From Pseudoglutamicibacter albus (lineage in GTDB: Bacteria > Actinomycetota > Actinomycetes > Actinomycetales > Micrococcaceae): DNA of 64,000 nt. The notes below the pieces were generated by a model. That model saw nothing but the letters and a program-made list of their open reading frames with translations. It had not been told where the DNA came from and did no database searches. The position numbers and the translations under genes are program-made. Below are positions 1-8,794 of the stretch, piece by piece (position 1 is the stretch's first letter; every line of letters begins with the position of its first letter). The stretch is taken from the NCBI RefSeq assembly GCF_022346425.1, contig NZ_JAKRCW010000008.1, forward strand, positions 40,789 through 104,788. Direction: 5' to 3'.

Positions 1-709
1 TGATGCCCTGCTCGATCAATACCTTCGGGTCATGCATCCGGGCTTCCTCGATCGCAAGGCTCAAATCCTCACGATCATCCACACGCACAACACCTTGCGA
101 AGAGCCTGCCCGCGCAGGCTTCACAAACAACGGAAGCTCAAGGGAGTCACACCGGTCTAAGCAACTTTGAGGGTCCGCATCCCATTCACGGTTGGTGACC
201 ACCTGATAAGGCCCCACACGCAAGCCAGCTGCGTTGAAAGCCATCTTCATCAGATGCTTATCCATACCCACAGCAGAAGCCGCAACACCCGAGCCCACAT
301 ATGGGACCCCGATCAGCTCCAGCAGGCCCTGAACCGTGCCATCCTCGCCATATGGACCATGTAACAGCGGGAACACAACGTCGATACCGGTGAGCATCTT
401 GACCATCTCACCTGGTTGGGCATCCGTGACCAGACGCGCCGCCGCATCGGGGCTGTCCGAGCGCATGAGCCGCACCGGCTGGCCTTGAGGCTCAACCATC
501 GGTTCAACACCGCCGTCGAAGGAATACGTCAGAACCTGCTGCGGCGCAACCAGCGTCCATACGCCGTCCTGGGTGACACCCACTGGAATCACGGTGAAAC
601 GATCCGTATCGATCGCACGCAAAACTCCGGCCGCGGTCACACACGAAACCGAATGTTCGCTCGACTGGCCACCGAAAAGGAGCAAAACCTTCCGTTGAGG
701 CGTTGACAC
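1..709 (-). CDS. ddl: D-alanine--D-alanine ligase, 3' end beyond window
   Basis: Cytoplasmic ATP-grasp ligase that joins two D-alanines for the peptidoglycan stem peptide. About 236 N-terminal codons are visible when the minus strand is read from 709. They include KVLLLFGGQSSEHSVS near the start (the family nucleotide/substrate loop), HGPYGEDGTVQG, and LPLFVKPARAGSSQGV, where the ATP-grasp domain begins. The start is GTG at 709-707, three bases after the gpsA stop, with a strong GGAAGG ribosome site inside the gpsA end. The frame is closed upstream by the gpsA stop, so this is the only sensible start. It is the last visible gene of the murA-plsC-gpsA-ddl operon. The C-terminal half lies outside the window. 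Confidence 0.95.
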   Translation of the reverse strand, partial: MSTPQRKVLLLFGGQSSEHSVSCVTAAGVLRAIDTDRFTVIPVGVTQDGVWTLVAPQQVLTYSFDGGVEPMVEPQGQPVRLMRSDSPDAAARLVTDAQPGEMVKMLTGIDVVFPLLHGPYGEDGTVQGLLELIGVPYVGSGVAASAVGMDKHLMKMAFNAAGLRVGPYQVVTNREWDADPQSCLDRCDSLELPLFVKPARAGSSQGVVRVDDREDLSLAIEEARMHDPKVLIEQGI

Positions 710-712
710 TGG

Positions 713-1720
713 TTACGCTCCTTCCGATTTCAGATCCCGGTCCAACAGCAGCTTAGGCATCTTCACCACCGGCTCGGATCCATCCAGAACCATCGAAGCC
801 GCCGCAGCGATCGGCATATCAACACCGTTTTCGTGAGCAAGTTCCAAAACAGCCGAGCAGCTCTTGACGCCTTCTGCCACCTGGGTCATCTTCGAGATCA
901 CCTGCTCCATGCTCAGCCCCTGACCAAACAGACGCCCAGCAGTGTAGTTTCGGGACAACGATGAGGCGCACGTAGCCACGAGATCCCCCATACCGGCAAG
1001 CCCCGACATCGTCTCCGCTTTACCGCCAAGAGCCACAGCCAAACGAGTGGTTTCTGCAAGCCCGCGGGTAATCACGGTGGCCTTCGTGTTATCCCCCATA
1101 CCCATGCCATCGCACATACCCACCGCGAGCGCGATAATGTTCTTCACGATCCCGCCGATCTCAGCGCCAATCACGTCCCGGTTGGTGTAGGGACGGAAGT
1201 ATGGGGCGGTGCAGGCCTTCGCGACGGCGTCAGCGGTCTCAGTGACAGCGCACGCAACCACCGAGGCGGTGGGTTCTTCACGCGCGATCTCGCGAGCAAG
1301 GTTAGGGCCGGAGAGGACCACAAGCTTGTCTTGCCTGGTTCCCAGAACTTCCTGAACCACCTGAGTCATGCGCAGACCCGTGCCTCGTTCCAGGCCCTTC
1401 ATCAACGAAACGATGATCGCCTCAGACGGGATGTGCTCCACCCATTGGGTGAGCTGCTCCCGCAAGGTTTGAGCCGGTACAGCGAGAACCACCATGTCCG
1501 CACCAGCAAGTGCCGCTCCCGGATCCGAGGTTGCGGTGACATTGAGCGGCAACATCAATTCACCGAGGTAGCCGCTGTTCGTGTGTTTGGTCGCGATCTC
1601 TTGGGCCACCTCGTCACGACGGGCCCATAACGTTACGGTCGCTTCCGGGTTGGCGTCAGCCAAAACTTTGGCGAACGTGGTCCCCCACGAGCCTGAACCC
1701 ATCACGGTGAGATTCTTCAC
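713..1720 (-). CDS. gpsA: NAD(P)H-dependent glycerol-3-phosphate dehydrogenase
   Basis: Reduces dihydroxyacetone phosphate to sn-glycerol 3-phosphate, the backbone for phospholipids. The 335-residue length is normal. The N-terminus has the Rossmann motif GSGSWGTTFA (residues 8-17). The C-terminal helical domain carries GGIVKNIIALAVG with the catalytic lysine, and GLAGMGDLVATC. It lies between plsC, whose product uses acylated glycerol-3-phosphate, and ddl, with only three bases to ddl. The 89 bp gap to plsC holds a short tandem repeat. The start ATG at 1720 fits the family N-terminus. Confidence 0.96.
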   Translation of the reverse strand: MKNLTVMGSGSWGTTFAKVLADANPEATVTLWARRDEVAQEIATKHTNSGYLGELMLPLNVTATSDPGAALAGADMVVLAVPAQTLREQLTQWVEHIPSEAIIVSLMKGLERGTGLRMTQVVQEVLGTRQDKLVVLSGPNLAREIAREEPTASVVACAVTETADAVAKACTAPYFRPYTNRDVIGAEIGGIVKNIIALAVGMCDGMGMGDNTKATVITRGLAETTRLAVALGGKAETMSGLAGMGDLVATCASSLSRNYTAGRLFGQGLSMEQVISKMTQVAEGVKSCSAVLELAHENGVDMPIAAAASMVLDGSEPVVKMPKLLLDRDLKSEGA

Positions 1721-1756
1721 GCGTATGCCTCCAACGCTGTGTTCTCTTCTGAAGCG

Positions 1757-1798
1757 TCTACTGCGCGGTGTCTACTGCGGGGTATCTACTGCGCGGTT
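1757..1798. repeat. 3 x 14 bp tandem repeat between plsC and gpsA
   Basis: Three near-identical 14 bp units of the form TCTACTGCGCGGTG run 1757-1770, 1771-1784 and 1785-1798, with one to two differences between units. They fill about half of the plsC-gpsA gap, just after the plsC stop. Read on the gene strand, each unit contains TAG. The function is unknown; it belongs to a window-wide pattern of short repeats at gene edges. Confidence 0.85.
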
Positions 1799-1809
1799 TC
1801 ACCGCTTTT

Positions 1810-2589
1810 CTACCAGTCTTCTTGCTCACGGCGGCGGCGCTTTTCTTCTTCGCGCTGCTTGAGCTGTTCATCGTTATCGGCCGTAGGATTCCACGGCGCT
1901 TCCGGGGGTTCTTCACCGCGCAAGTCAGAGACCAGGTACGTCATGTGTTTCATAATGCGGGTGGTTGCCTCGTCCAGCACCGAGCGGGTCATTGGTCCGC
2001 TACGCAGGTCATCGAGGTCAATCTCCGAACCTGCCATGACCACGGTCGCTTTCCGCGGGAACAGCTTGAGCCTGCGTGGTTTGCCGCCCAAAAGTTCCTG
2101 ATCCCCCCAGTGGACAACAGGGACCACTGGTGCGTTGGTTTTCAGTGCGAGCCGAGCCGCACCCGTGCGGGCCTGCATAGGCCACTTATCCGGGTCTTGG
2201 GTCAAGGTCCCTTCCGGATAGATGATGATCACACCGCCGCGTCCGATCACTTCAGCTGCCGCTTCGAGCGAGAGCTTGGCACCCGGCCCTCCGCGTTCTA
2301 CCGGGATCTGGCCGGTCGCTTTCAGAACGCGGCCAACCAGTGGGATCTTGAACAGCGGTGACTTCGCGAGGAAACGCGGAAGCAATCCCTGCACATATAC
2401 CGATTCGGCAATGATGAGCGGGTCAAGTTCACTGATGTGGTTCGCAACGATGATCGAGCCCGGTTTGATCGAACCCATACCAACCCAGGTTCGGCGCAAC
2501 AACAGCGCCAGGGCAGGGCGTACGAAAGCTGCGGCGGTCCCGAAAGTGATGCGTGCGGCGAGGGTTTCGTTAGATCCCTTCCGCGCCAT
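1810..2589 (-). CDS. plsC: 1-acyl-sn-glycerol-3-phosphate acyltransferase
   Basis: Membrane-associated acyltransferase that puts the second acyl chain on lysophosphatidic acid to make phosphatidic acid. The 259-residue protein has the family motifs NHISELD (HX4D catalytic box), a GxxPxxR-like segment around QIPVERGG, and IYPEGT. The tail is highly charged (REEEKRRRREQED). The ATG at 2589 overlaps the murA stop as TGATG; a GTG codon at 2592 is directly upstream and could be used instead. An AAGGA site within the murA end suits either. Tight coupling to murA and gpsA suggests a joint envelope-precursor operon. Confidence 0.93.
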   Translation of the reverse strand: MARKGSNETLAARITFGTAAAFVRPALALLLRRTWVGMGSIKPGSIIVANHISELDPLIIAESVYVQGLLPRFLAKSPLFKIPLVGRVLKATGQIPVERGGPGAKLSLEAAAEVIGRGGVIIIYPEGTLTQDPDKWPMQARTGAARLALKTNAPVVPVVHWGDQELLGGKPRRLKLFPRKATVVMAGSEIDLDDLRSGPMTRSVLDEATTRIMKHMTYLVSDLRGEEPPEAPWNPTADNDEQLKQREEEKRRRREQEDW

Positions 2590-3917
2590 CACGCTTGTTC
2601 CTTCAGCTCGATATCGGCACCTAGGCCACGCAACTTATCGGTGAAGTGTTCATAGCCGCGGTTGATGAGGTCGATGCCGGTGGCATTCGACACGCCTTCG
2701 GCTGCCAGCGCTGCAATCACGTGGGAGAATCCACCCCGCAGATCCGGGATCACAAAGTCAGCGCCCTTGAGATTGGACTTACCGGTGATCACCGCGGAAT
2801 GCAGGAAGTCACGGTTGCCGAAGCGGCACGGCAGAGATCCGAGGCACTGGCGGTGCAGCTGAATCGTTGCACCCATGCGCTTGAGCGCGTCAGTGAAGCC
2901 GAAACGGTTCTCATACACCGTCTCGTGCACAATCGAGACACCCGTGGCCTGGGTCAGAGCCACTACAAGCGGCTGTTGCCAGTCCGTCATGAAACCAGGG
3001 TGCACATCGGTCTCTACGACGAGGGGGTTGAGGTCACCGCTGGGGTGGAAGAACCGGATCCCTTCGCTCTGGACTTCGAATTCGCCACCGAGGCGGCGGT
3101 AGCAGTTCAGGAACGCGGACAAGTCTTTCTGGTCCGCGCCCTTCACGAGGATGTCTCCCCCGGTCGCTAGGGCAGCGGAAGCCCACGATGCGCCCTCATT
3201 GCGGTCTGGTAGCGCGGTGTGGTCGTAGGCGCGCAGCGATTCGACGCCTTCGATCACGAGGGTGCGTTCGCCGCGCAGGTCGATGATCGCGCCCATCTTC
3301 TGCAGAACAGAGATGAGGTCTTGAATCTCAGGTTCAACCGCCGCGTTCTTCAGCTCGGTGATACCCTGGGCGCGCACCGCGGTCAAGAGAACCTGCTCGG
3401 TCGCTCCAACGGAAGGATACGGCAGCTCGACTTTGGCGCCGTAGAGGCCGTTGCGAGCGGAAATGCTGATCCCGTTCGGAGCCTTTTCAACCACAGCGCC
3501 GAATTCGCGCAGAACCTGCAAGTGGTAGTCGATCGGGCGATCGCCGATGCGGCAGCCACCCAGGTCCGGGATGAAGGCTTCCCCGATCGTATGCATGAGC
3601 GGGCCGCAGAACAGGATCGGGATGCGCGAGTCCCCTGCGAAGGCATCGATTTCGGCGCTCGAGGCAGTCTTGGCGCCCGAGGGGTCCATCACGAGCTCGC
3701 CCTTGTCGTGATCGATATCGACCGTCACGCCGTGCAGGCGCAACAGGCCAGCTACCACGTCGACGTCCCTGATCTGAGGGACGTTGCGCAGAATCGATTT
3801 CCCACTACCCAGCAAGGACGCGACCATCGCCTTTGGCACCAGATTCTTGGCACCACGTACCGTCACCTCACCAGTGAGTGGGCGGCCACCATTAATGGAC
3901 AGGACCTTGGTCGTCAC
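2589..3917 (-). CDS. murA: UDP-N-acetylglucosamine 1-carboxyvinyltransferase
   Basis: First committed enzyme of peptidoglycan synthesis: it transfers enolpyruvate from PEP to UDP-GlcNAc in the cytosol. The 442-residue protein begins with INGGRPLTGEVTVRGAKN (the N-terminal lysine-asparagine substrate motif). It has DLGGCRIGDRPIDYH, in which the Cys occupies the PEP- and fosfomycin-reactive position; the Asp variant of intrinsically resistant species is absent. It is the first gene of the murA-plsC-gpsA-ddl run. About 225 bp separate it from leuD. Confidence 0.96.
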   Translation of the reverse strand: MTTKVLSINGGRPLTGEVTVRGAKNLVPKAMVASLLGSGKSILRNVPQIRDVDVVAGLLRLHGVTVDIDHDKGELVMDPSGAKTASSAEIDAFAGDSRIPILFCGPLMHTIGEAFIPDLGGCRIGDRPIDYHLQVLREFGAVVEKAPNGISISARNGLYGAKVELPYPSVGATEQVLLTAVRAQGITELKNAAVEPEIQDLISVLQKMGAIIDLRGERTLVIEGVESLRAYDHTALPDRNEGASWASAALATGGDILVKGADQKDLSAFLNCYRRLGGEFEVQSEGIRFFHPSGDLNPLVVETDVHPGFMTDWQQPLVVALTQATGVSIVHETVYENRFGFTDALKRMGATIQLHRQCLGSLPCRFGNRDFLHSAVITGKSNLKGADFVIPDLRGGFSHVIAALAAEGVSNATGIDLINRGYEHFTDKLRGLGADIELKEQA

Positions 3918-4018
3918 GCTTTAGCTTTCCTTGTCATCAGCGGGCAGTGGTTAAGCACGGGATGACCCCGTTAGTTCCTCACCATCATATAGGTCAGGGC
4001 GTGTGGCATGGAAAAGCT

Positions 4019-4078
4019 AATCCCCAGCCACATGCATTGAGTGATTCATAATCTCACATCTGCAAGTGACTGGGGATT
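4019..4078. terminator. Hairpin between leuD and murA
   Basis: The arms AATCCCCAGCCAC (4019-4031) and GTGACTGGGGATT (4066-4078) pair with one mismatch around a 34-base loop. The hairpin sits in the 225 bp gap after the leuD stop and before murA. There is no clear T-run, so it may be a weak terminator or an operator. Nothing else is recognisable between 3918 and 4142. Confidence 0.45.
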
Positions 4079-4142
4079 CAGACTGGCAATGCTATGAAAA
4101 CGAACAGGAGATTCAATCCTGCAGCACAGCCTGGAGTCCGTT

Positions 4143-4742
4143 TTAAGAGCGGGCTGGGAGTGTGGTTGGTTTGAACGATGGACGGCGTGCTTCGTATTCA
4201 GCGATCGCCTCTTCTTGGCGCAGCGAAAGGTCGATATCGTCGAGGCCTTCAGCGAGACGCCACGCGGTATCGGAGTCGACATAGAAGCCCACGGTCAACG
4301 AGCCCGCGGTGATGGTGCGGTTCGGAAGGTCGACCGTGATGTCCATCCCAGGGTTTTGCTCAACTTGCTTCCACAGCAGTTCAACGTCAGATTGCTCAAC
4401 TTGTGCCGTGAGTAGGCCCTGCTTGCCGGAGTTTCCGCGGAAGATATCGGCGAAACGCGATGAGATCACTACCCGGAAGCCGTAGTCTTTGAGCGCCCAC
4501 ACGGCGTGCTCGCGTGAGGATCCGGTACCGAAGTCCGCGCCGGCGATCAGAACGCTGCCATTCTTATACGGCTCTTGGTTCAGGATGAACTCCGGGTCTT
4601 GCCGCCAGCGGGCAAACAGCGCGTCATCGAAGCCGGTTTTGGTGATGCGTTTGAGGTAGACCGCCGGGATGATCTGGTCGGTGTCGACGTTGGATGCTCG
4701 CAGTGGCACGGCAACGCCGGTGTGTGTGCTGAATTTCTCCAT
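4143..4742 (-). CDS. leuD: 3-isopropylmalate dehydratase small subunit
   Basis: Swivel-domain subunit of isopropylmalate isomerase, which interconverts 2- and 3-isopropylmalate in leucine synthesis. The 199 residues include [17 protein letters not shown], the family substrate-binding loop, and [20 protein letters not shown] near the start. It follows leuC by 29 bases on the same strand, the usual LeuC-LeuD pair forming a heterodimer. Confidence 0.96.
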   Translation of the reverse strand: MEKFSTHTGVAVPLRASNVDTDQIIPAVYLKRITKTGFDDALFARWRQDPEFILNQEPYKNGSVLIAGADFGTGSSREHAVWALKDYGFRVVISSRFADIFRGNSGKQGLLTAQVEQSDVELLWKQVEQNPGMDITVDLPNRTITAGSLTVGFYVDSDTAWRLAEGLDDIDLSLRQEEAIAEYEARRPSFKPTTLPARS

Positions 4743-4771
4743 GATGAATGTCCTTCTCTACCAGCGTGCGG

Positions 4772-6229
4772 TTATGCAGAGGCCGTTGCGGCGTGGTTTT
4801 CGATGATGTCCGATGGCGAGGACAGTGTGCCTCGGACCGCGGTTGCCGCTGCTACGAGCGGGGACACGAGGTGTGTTCGCCCACCTTTACCCTGGCGGCC
4901 TTCGAAGTTGCGGTTGGAGGTCGATGCGCAGCGCTCGCCTTCGGAGAGCTGGTCTGGATTCATGCCCAGGCACATTGAGCAACCGGCAAAGCGCCATTCG
5001 GCACCGAAGTCCTTGAAAACCTGATCCAGGCCTTCGGCTTCTGCTTCAAGCCGCACGCGTGCGGACCCGGGAACCACGATCATGCGTACGTTCGGGTCTT
5101 TTTCTTGCCCGCGGATCACATCCGCCGCGGCCCTGAGGTCTTCCATGCGGGAGTTGGTGCAAGAGCCTAAGAATACTGTATCTACGCGGATGTCTTTCAT
5201 TCGGGTTCCGGCTTCCAGCCCCATGTATTCAAGCGCGCGTTGGGCTGCAGCTTTCTCGTTCTCGTCACCGTATTCTTCTGGGTGCGGAACCACGTCGTTG
5301 AGCGAAACGCCCTGGCCCGGGTTGGTGCCCCAGGTTACGAAGGGTTCGAGCTCGTCAGCGTCGAGGAACACTTCTGCATCGAATGTCGCGTCATCGTCGG
5401 TGCGCAGGGTCTTCCAGTATTCGACCGCGGCATCCCATTCTTCGCCTTGTGGGGCGTGTGGGCGGCCCTTGATGTAGTCGAAGGTTGTCTGGTCTGGGGC
5501 GATCATGCCCGCACGCGCGCCGGCTTCGATCGACATGTTGCACATCGTCATGCGGGCTTCCATCGAAAGCTGCTCGATCGCAGAGCCGCGGTATTCCAGC
5601 ACGTAGCCCTGCCCGCCACCGGTACCGATCTTGGCGATCACCGCGAGGATGATGTCTTTCGAGGTCACGCCTGGGCGCAGGGTTCCTTCAACGTTGATCG
5701 CCATGGTCTTGAACGGCTTGAGCGGCAGCGTCTGGGTTGCCATGACGTGTTCGACTTCCGAGGTTCCGATGCCGAAGGCCAGCGCACCGAACGCGCCGTG
5801 GGTTGATGTGTGGGAGTCACCGCACACGATCGTCATACCGGGCTGAGTGAGGCCCAGCTGTGGGCCAACGACGTGCACAATGCCTTGTTCTTTATCGCCC
5901 AGCGAGTGCAAGCGGACACCGAATTCCTTGCAGTTAGCGCGCAAAGTTTCGATCTGCTTTGCGGAGATCGGGTCTTGGATGGGCCGGTCGATCTCCAGGG
6001 TTGGGGTGTTGTGGTCCTCGGTCGCGATGGTCAGGTCAGGCCGGCGTAGCTTTCGGCCCGCTAGGCGCAGGCCTTCGAAAGCCTGCGGCGAGGTGACCTC
6101 GTGCACGAGGTGTAGGTCGATGTAGAGCAAATCAGGGCGGCGGTCGAGGCCTTCACCCTCGCCTCGAGCTACGACGTGGTCTTCCCACACCTTCTCTGCC
6201 AAGGTGCGCGCGGCTCCTGTGCTCGACAT
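4772..6229 (-). CDS. leuC: 3-isopropylmalate dehydratase large subunit
   Basis: Aconitase-family [4Fe-4S] subunit of isopropylmalate isomerase. Cluster cysteines are seen in GSCTNSR and [27 protein letters not shown] is also typical. I chose ATG 6229 (485 residues, [14 protein letters not shown]), which has an AAGGGAAG ribosome site and matches the family N-terminus. An open frame continues to 6307 but runs through a 30 bp tandem repeat and is more likely leader. The gene is divergent from the IclR regulator, which fits control of leuCD by that protein. Confidence 0.95.
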   Translation of the reverse strand: MSSTGAARTLAEKVWEDHVVARGEGEGLDRRPDLLYIDLHLVHEVTSPQAFEGLRLAGRKLRRPDLTIATEDHNTPTLEIDRPIQDPISAKQIETLRANCKEFGVRLHSLGDKEQGIVHVVGPQLGLTQPGMTIVCGDSHTSTHGAFGALAFGIGTSEVEHVMATQTLPLKPFKTMAINVEGTLRPGVTSKDIILAVIAKIGTGGGQGYVLEYRGSAIEQLSMEARMTMCNMSIEAGARAGMIAPDQTTFDYIKGRPHAPQGEEWDAAVEYWKTLRTDDDATFDAEVFLDADELEPFVTWGTNPGQGVSLNDVVPHPEEYGDENEKAAAQRALEYMGLEAGTRMKDIRVDTVFLGSCTNSRMEDLRAAADVIRGQEKDPNVRMIVVPGSARVRLEAEAEGLDQVFKDFGAEWRFAGCSMCLGMNPDQLSEGERCASTSNRNFEGRQGKGGRTHLVSPLVAAATAVRGTLSSPSDIIENHAATASA

Positions 6230-6404
6230 GTCGTTCTTCCCTTCTGAGTGCTGTGCGTTCCCAGTCACGATGTTCTCAGCTGTGATGGTCTCAGTCACGA
6301 TGCTCACAGCTGCGATGCTTGCTGTGATCGCGGCGTGTGTTCACGACCACGCTAACATCAGACTATTCCACATTCTGATCTTGTGTCTCAAAGATTGAGA
6401 CGTT
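6230..6404. promoter_or_regulatory. leuCD / IclR divergent control region with palindrome
   Basis: The perfect dyad GTCTCAA-AGA-TTGAGAC lies at 6385-6401, three bases before the IclR start. On the leuC strand its right part provides TTGAGA, which with AATAGT 18 bases on makes a plausible sigma-70-like promoter; the palindrome would then cover the -35 box. A second weaker dyad (ATCAGA/TCTGAT, 6357-6379) lies beside it. The known actinobacterial IclR proteins LtbR and NdgR control leuCD from this position. The promoter assignment is inference. Confidence 0.55.
6262..6321. repeat. 2 x 30 bp degenerate repeat in leuC leader
   Basis: Two roughly 30 bp units both begin CAGTCACGATG (6262 and 6292) and both contain a CAGCTG core. 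They lie upstream of the preferred leuC start, so they would be in the 5' leader of leuCD mRNA. If translation began at 6307 they would instead encode a repetitive, poorly conserved N-terminus. Confidence 0.6.
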
Positions 6405-7127
6405 ATGGTTTCTAGCATGTCACAAAACAGTGGTGTGGGCGTCATCGATAAAGCGACGATGATCCTTGATGCCCTCGAGTCTGGACCTGCAAGCCTCGCG
6501 GACCTCGTGGAAGCGACCCACCTCGCCCGGCCAACAGCCCACCGGCTCGCCCAAGCCCTGGTTCATCACGGCCTTGTGACCAAAGACCTTCACGGCAGGT
6601 TCGTCCTCGGCCCACGTCTATCTGAGCTAGCGGCCGCCGCAGGTCAAGACCGGCTTGTCTCCGCATCGCGCCCAGCTCTACAGCGCTTGCGGGAACTCAC
6701 TAACGAAAGCACCCAGGTTTTCAAACGCCAAGGCGATCTGCGTGTATGCATTGCCTCCGCAGAGCGCCCCACTGGCCTACGCGACACTATCCCGGTGGGT
6801 ACGCAACTGTCCATGGCCGCAGGTTCGGCTGCCCAGATCTTGCTCGCGTGGGAGGATCAGGCCCGCATCGTGCAGGGTCTTGAAGGGGCGCGGTTCACTG
6901 CGCATGACCTCGCGCGCGTCAAGAAGCGCGGCTGGGCACAGTCCGTGGGAGAACGCGAACGCGGTGTGGCCTCCGTGTCCGCGCCGATCTTCAGCCCGAC
7001 CGGGAAGGTTGTGGCCGCGCTTTCGATGTCCGGGCCTGTTCAACGCATCAGCAATGACCCGGGGAAACGCTACGGAAGCATCGTCGCGCAAGTCGCTCAT
7101 GATCTCAGCGCCTCAATCGCGGTCTAG
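6405..7127 (+). CDS. IclR-family transcriptional regulator, LtbR/NdgR-like
   Basis: A 240-residue DNA-binding regulator. The N-terminal winged helix spans about residues 13-75, with LADLVEATHLARPTAHRLAQAL as the helix-turn-helix, followed by the IclR ligand domain (MAAGSAAQILLAW, GVASVSAPIFSPTGKVVAAL). Its divergent position to leuCD matches LtbR of Corynebacterium and NdgR of Streptomyces, which control leucine and related pathways. A palindrome directly before the start suggests autoregulation. ATG 6417 is an alternative start. The stop codon lies inside a 13 bp tandem repeat. Confidence 0.85.
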   Translation: MVSSMSQNSGVGVIDKATMILDALESGPASLADLVEATHLARPTAHRLAQALVHHGLVTKDLHGRFVLGPRLSELAAAAGQDRLVSASRPALQRLRELTNESTQVFKRQGDLRVCIASAERPTGLRDTIPVGTQLSMAAGSAAQILLAWEDQARIVQGLEGARFTAHDLARVKKRGWAQSVGERERGVASVSAPIFSPTGKVVAALSMSGPVQRISNDPGKRYGSIVAQVAHDLSASIAV

Positions 7128-7161
7128 GTTTGCAATCTAGGTTCTCAGTCTAAGTTCGCAG
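7123..7161. repeat. 3 x 13 bp tandem repeat spanning the IclR stop
   Basis: The units TCTAGGTTTGCAA, TCTAGGTTCTCAG and TCTAAGTTCGCAG run 7123-7135, 7136-7148 and 7149-7161. The TAG stop of the IclR gene lies in the first unit, so the gene end appears to have been copied downstream. Confidence 0.85.
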
Positions 7162-7188
7162 CGCTCGCTCCTTGAGGGCTCGTACTAC

Positions 7189-8322
7189 TTAGGGCTTATC
7201 TGTCGAATAGTGATCGAAACCTAGGTTTTCATCCAGGCGCTGCCCCTCCAGATAAATCCCAGACTGCCGGCCTGCCTGGTTCAGCTGTGTAACCTCGCCG
7301 ATTCGTACGGTGCTGACGCCCGGTAGCTGAGGCAACTCCGTTCCGGCGGGCACGGTGAATAAGAGGTTGAACTCCTCTCCTCCGTAGAGAACGTTGTGGC
7401 GCGCTTCTGCGCTCTGCAGGGCCCACGCTTGCCCCAGCTGTGCCGCCATCCGTTCAATAGCTGCCTCATCCAGGACCATGTCTACCCCGCTGGCTTCGGC
7501 GATGCGCGTGGCGTCCCGCACTAGACCGTCGGAAACGTCGATGCCGGCGATGCGGTGGCCAGCTGCAGCTAGTGCTGGTCCGAGCTCCAGCGGCGGGGTG
7601 GGCATGAAGTGCGCCTCGAGAGCGCGAGCCAATTCGTCTTCGTCAGGCTGAGCGTGCTGCCCCGGCACGTGCTCTAGGTAAGGCTCTTGTTGCGTTCTGG
7701 AGTCCAGGAGCCGGTTCAGGGCTGTGCCGGATGTGCCTGGCAGCCTGCCGGCGATATAGAGCTGATCCCCTGGCTGGGCCGCGTTGCGGACGATGGGCCG
7801 GGCCTTACTATCGAGTTCCCCGACCGCAGTGATCGTAATGGAGATCGCTTCAGCGGCGGATACATCCCCGCCGATCAGCTCCACACCTTCCGCCCCGAGT
7901 ACCTCGCAAGCTTGCCGCATGCCAGCAGCGAATTCGCTGGGCCAGCTCGCCGCAACATTCTTCGAGAGTGACAGGGACATCAGAAGAAAACGGGCCCGCC
8001 CACCCATCGCGTTAATATCGGAAAGGTTCTGCGCCGCGCACTTGAAACCAAGTAGCCGCGGGGATGTTTCGGCACCGCTGGGCCACGCCTGCATAAAGTC
8101 TTGGCCTTCAACCGAGGTATCCATCGTCAAGACCAGGCGCGCGTTTGCGGCGAGTACGGCGGCGTCATCGCCGTTACCAACAAGCACTGCTCCGCGACCC
8201 CGAGCCTCATCAGGGCCTTGGACCGCTGAGTTCACGGAGCCCGCTGAGCTAGCGTTGGGCGCGAAGGCGCGGTTGATGGAGGCGATGATGGCTGCCTCAC
8301 CTAATCCACTGACGGTCCCCAC
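7189..8322 (-). CDS. thiL: Thiamine-monophosphate kinase
   Basis: Phosphorylates thiamine phosphate to the active cofactor thiamine diphosphate. Family motifs are VGNGDDAAVL (ATP/Mg site), LTMDTSVEGQDF, KCAAQNLSDINAMGG and YGGEEFNLLF. There is an extra segment near the middle (RTQQEPYLEHVPGQHAQPDE) compared with the usual length. I place the start at GTG 8322 (377 residues) because AAAGGG lies six bases before it and the sequence after it matches the family start. The open frame reaches 8391 but that part is a 12 bp tandem repeat without a ribosome site. Confidence 0.9.
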   Translation of the reverse strand: MGTVSGLGEAAIIASINRAFAPNASSAGSVNSAVQGPDEARGRGAVLVGNGDDAAVLAANARLVLTMDTSVEGQDFMQAWPSGAETSPRLLGFKCAAQNLSDINAMGGRARFLLMSLSLSKNVAASWPSEFAAGMRQACEVLGAEGVELIGGDVSAAEAISITITAVGELDSKARPIVRNAAQPGDQLYIAGRLPGTSGTALNRLLDSRTQQEPYLEHVPGQHAQPDEDELARALEAHFMPTPPLELGPALAAAGHRIAGIDVSDGLVRDATRIAEASGVDMVLDEAAIERMAAQLGQAWALQSAEARHNVLYGGEEFNLLFTVPAGTELPQLPGVSTVRIGEVTQLNQAGRQSGIYLEGQRLDENLGFDHYSTDKP

Positions 8323-8331
8323 CGGTTTCCC

Positions 8332-8379
8332 TTTCTGCGCACGATTCTGCACCCGTTTCTGCGCACATTTCTGCGCACG
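8332..8379. repeat. 4 x ~12 bp tandem repeat upstream of thiL
   Basis: Units resembling TTTCTGCGCACG recur at 8332, 8345 (diverged), 8356 and 8368. They lie just upstream of the preferred thiL start and contribute its ribosome-site end. If translated they would give a low-complexity Ala-Gln-Lys/Arg tail. Confidence 0.8.
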
Positions 8380-8409
8380 TGAATGAGTCACTAGCCAGAT
8401 TAGGGTATA

Positions 8410-8442
8410 AAAAATCCCGGTGATGCGATCACCGGGATTTTT
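8410..8442. terminator. Strong hairpin between tRNA-Glu and thiL
   Basis: A perfect 15 bp stem (AAAAATCCCGGTGAT at 8410-8424, its complement at 8428-8442) has a three-base loop and A/T tracts at both ends. It works as an intrinsic terminator in either direction and would end the minus-strand tRNA transcript before thiL. Confidence 0.9.
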
Positions 8443-8448
8443 CTTGCG

Positions 8449-8521
8449 TGACCCCAGCGGGATTCGAACCCGCGTTACCGCCGTGAGAGGGCGGCGTACT
8501 AGGCCGCTATACGATGGGGCC
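8449..8521 (-). tRNA. tRNA-Glu(CTC), copy 2
   Basis: A 73-base cloverleaf on the minus strand: acceptor GGCCCCA with its partner, anticodon stem CCGCC/GGCGG with loop CTCTCAC giving anticodon CTC (codon GAG), and T-loop GTTCGAATC. CCA is not encoded. It is identical to the copy at 8597-8669. Confidence 0.96.
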
Positions 8522-8596
8522 GCTTTCGCGACACGCTACGCAGATCCTCAATGAATCTGCATCACATATTGAATTAGTGAACCGTGTGTTGCGACG

Positions 8597-8669
8597 TGAC
8601 CCCAGCGGGATTCGAACCCGCGTTACCGCCGTGAGAGGGCGGCGTACTAGGCCGCTATACGATGGGGCC
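8597..8669 (-). tRNA. tRNA-Glu(CTC), copy 1
   Basis: Same 73-base sequence as the copy at 8449-8521, separated from it by 75 bases that are not conserved. This indicates a tandem gene duplication held identical over the mature tRNA. It lies downstream of tRNA-Gln and gltX on the same strand. Confidence 0.96.
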
Positions 8670-8794
8670 AAATGCTACTCCCCATCTCTTTAACCCACTG
8701 CTTGCCAGAACAAGTACGTGTGGGGTTTAAGGGGAATCGCTGATCTCTTCTGCCGTGAGGGCTACCCGCTTCCATAACAGCGGTGAGATCTTCG

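Noticed and set aside
1757..1798. Possible CRISPR or phage attachment repeats among the short tandem arrays
   Set aside because: Units are 12-30 bp, directly adjacent without spacers, different at every locus, and no cas or integrase gene is present.
6230..6307. N-terminal extension of LeuC starting at 6307
   Set aside because: The extension is repeat-derived and not like LeuC; ATG 6229 has a good ribosome site and the expected family start.
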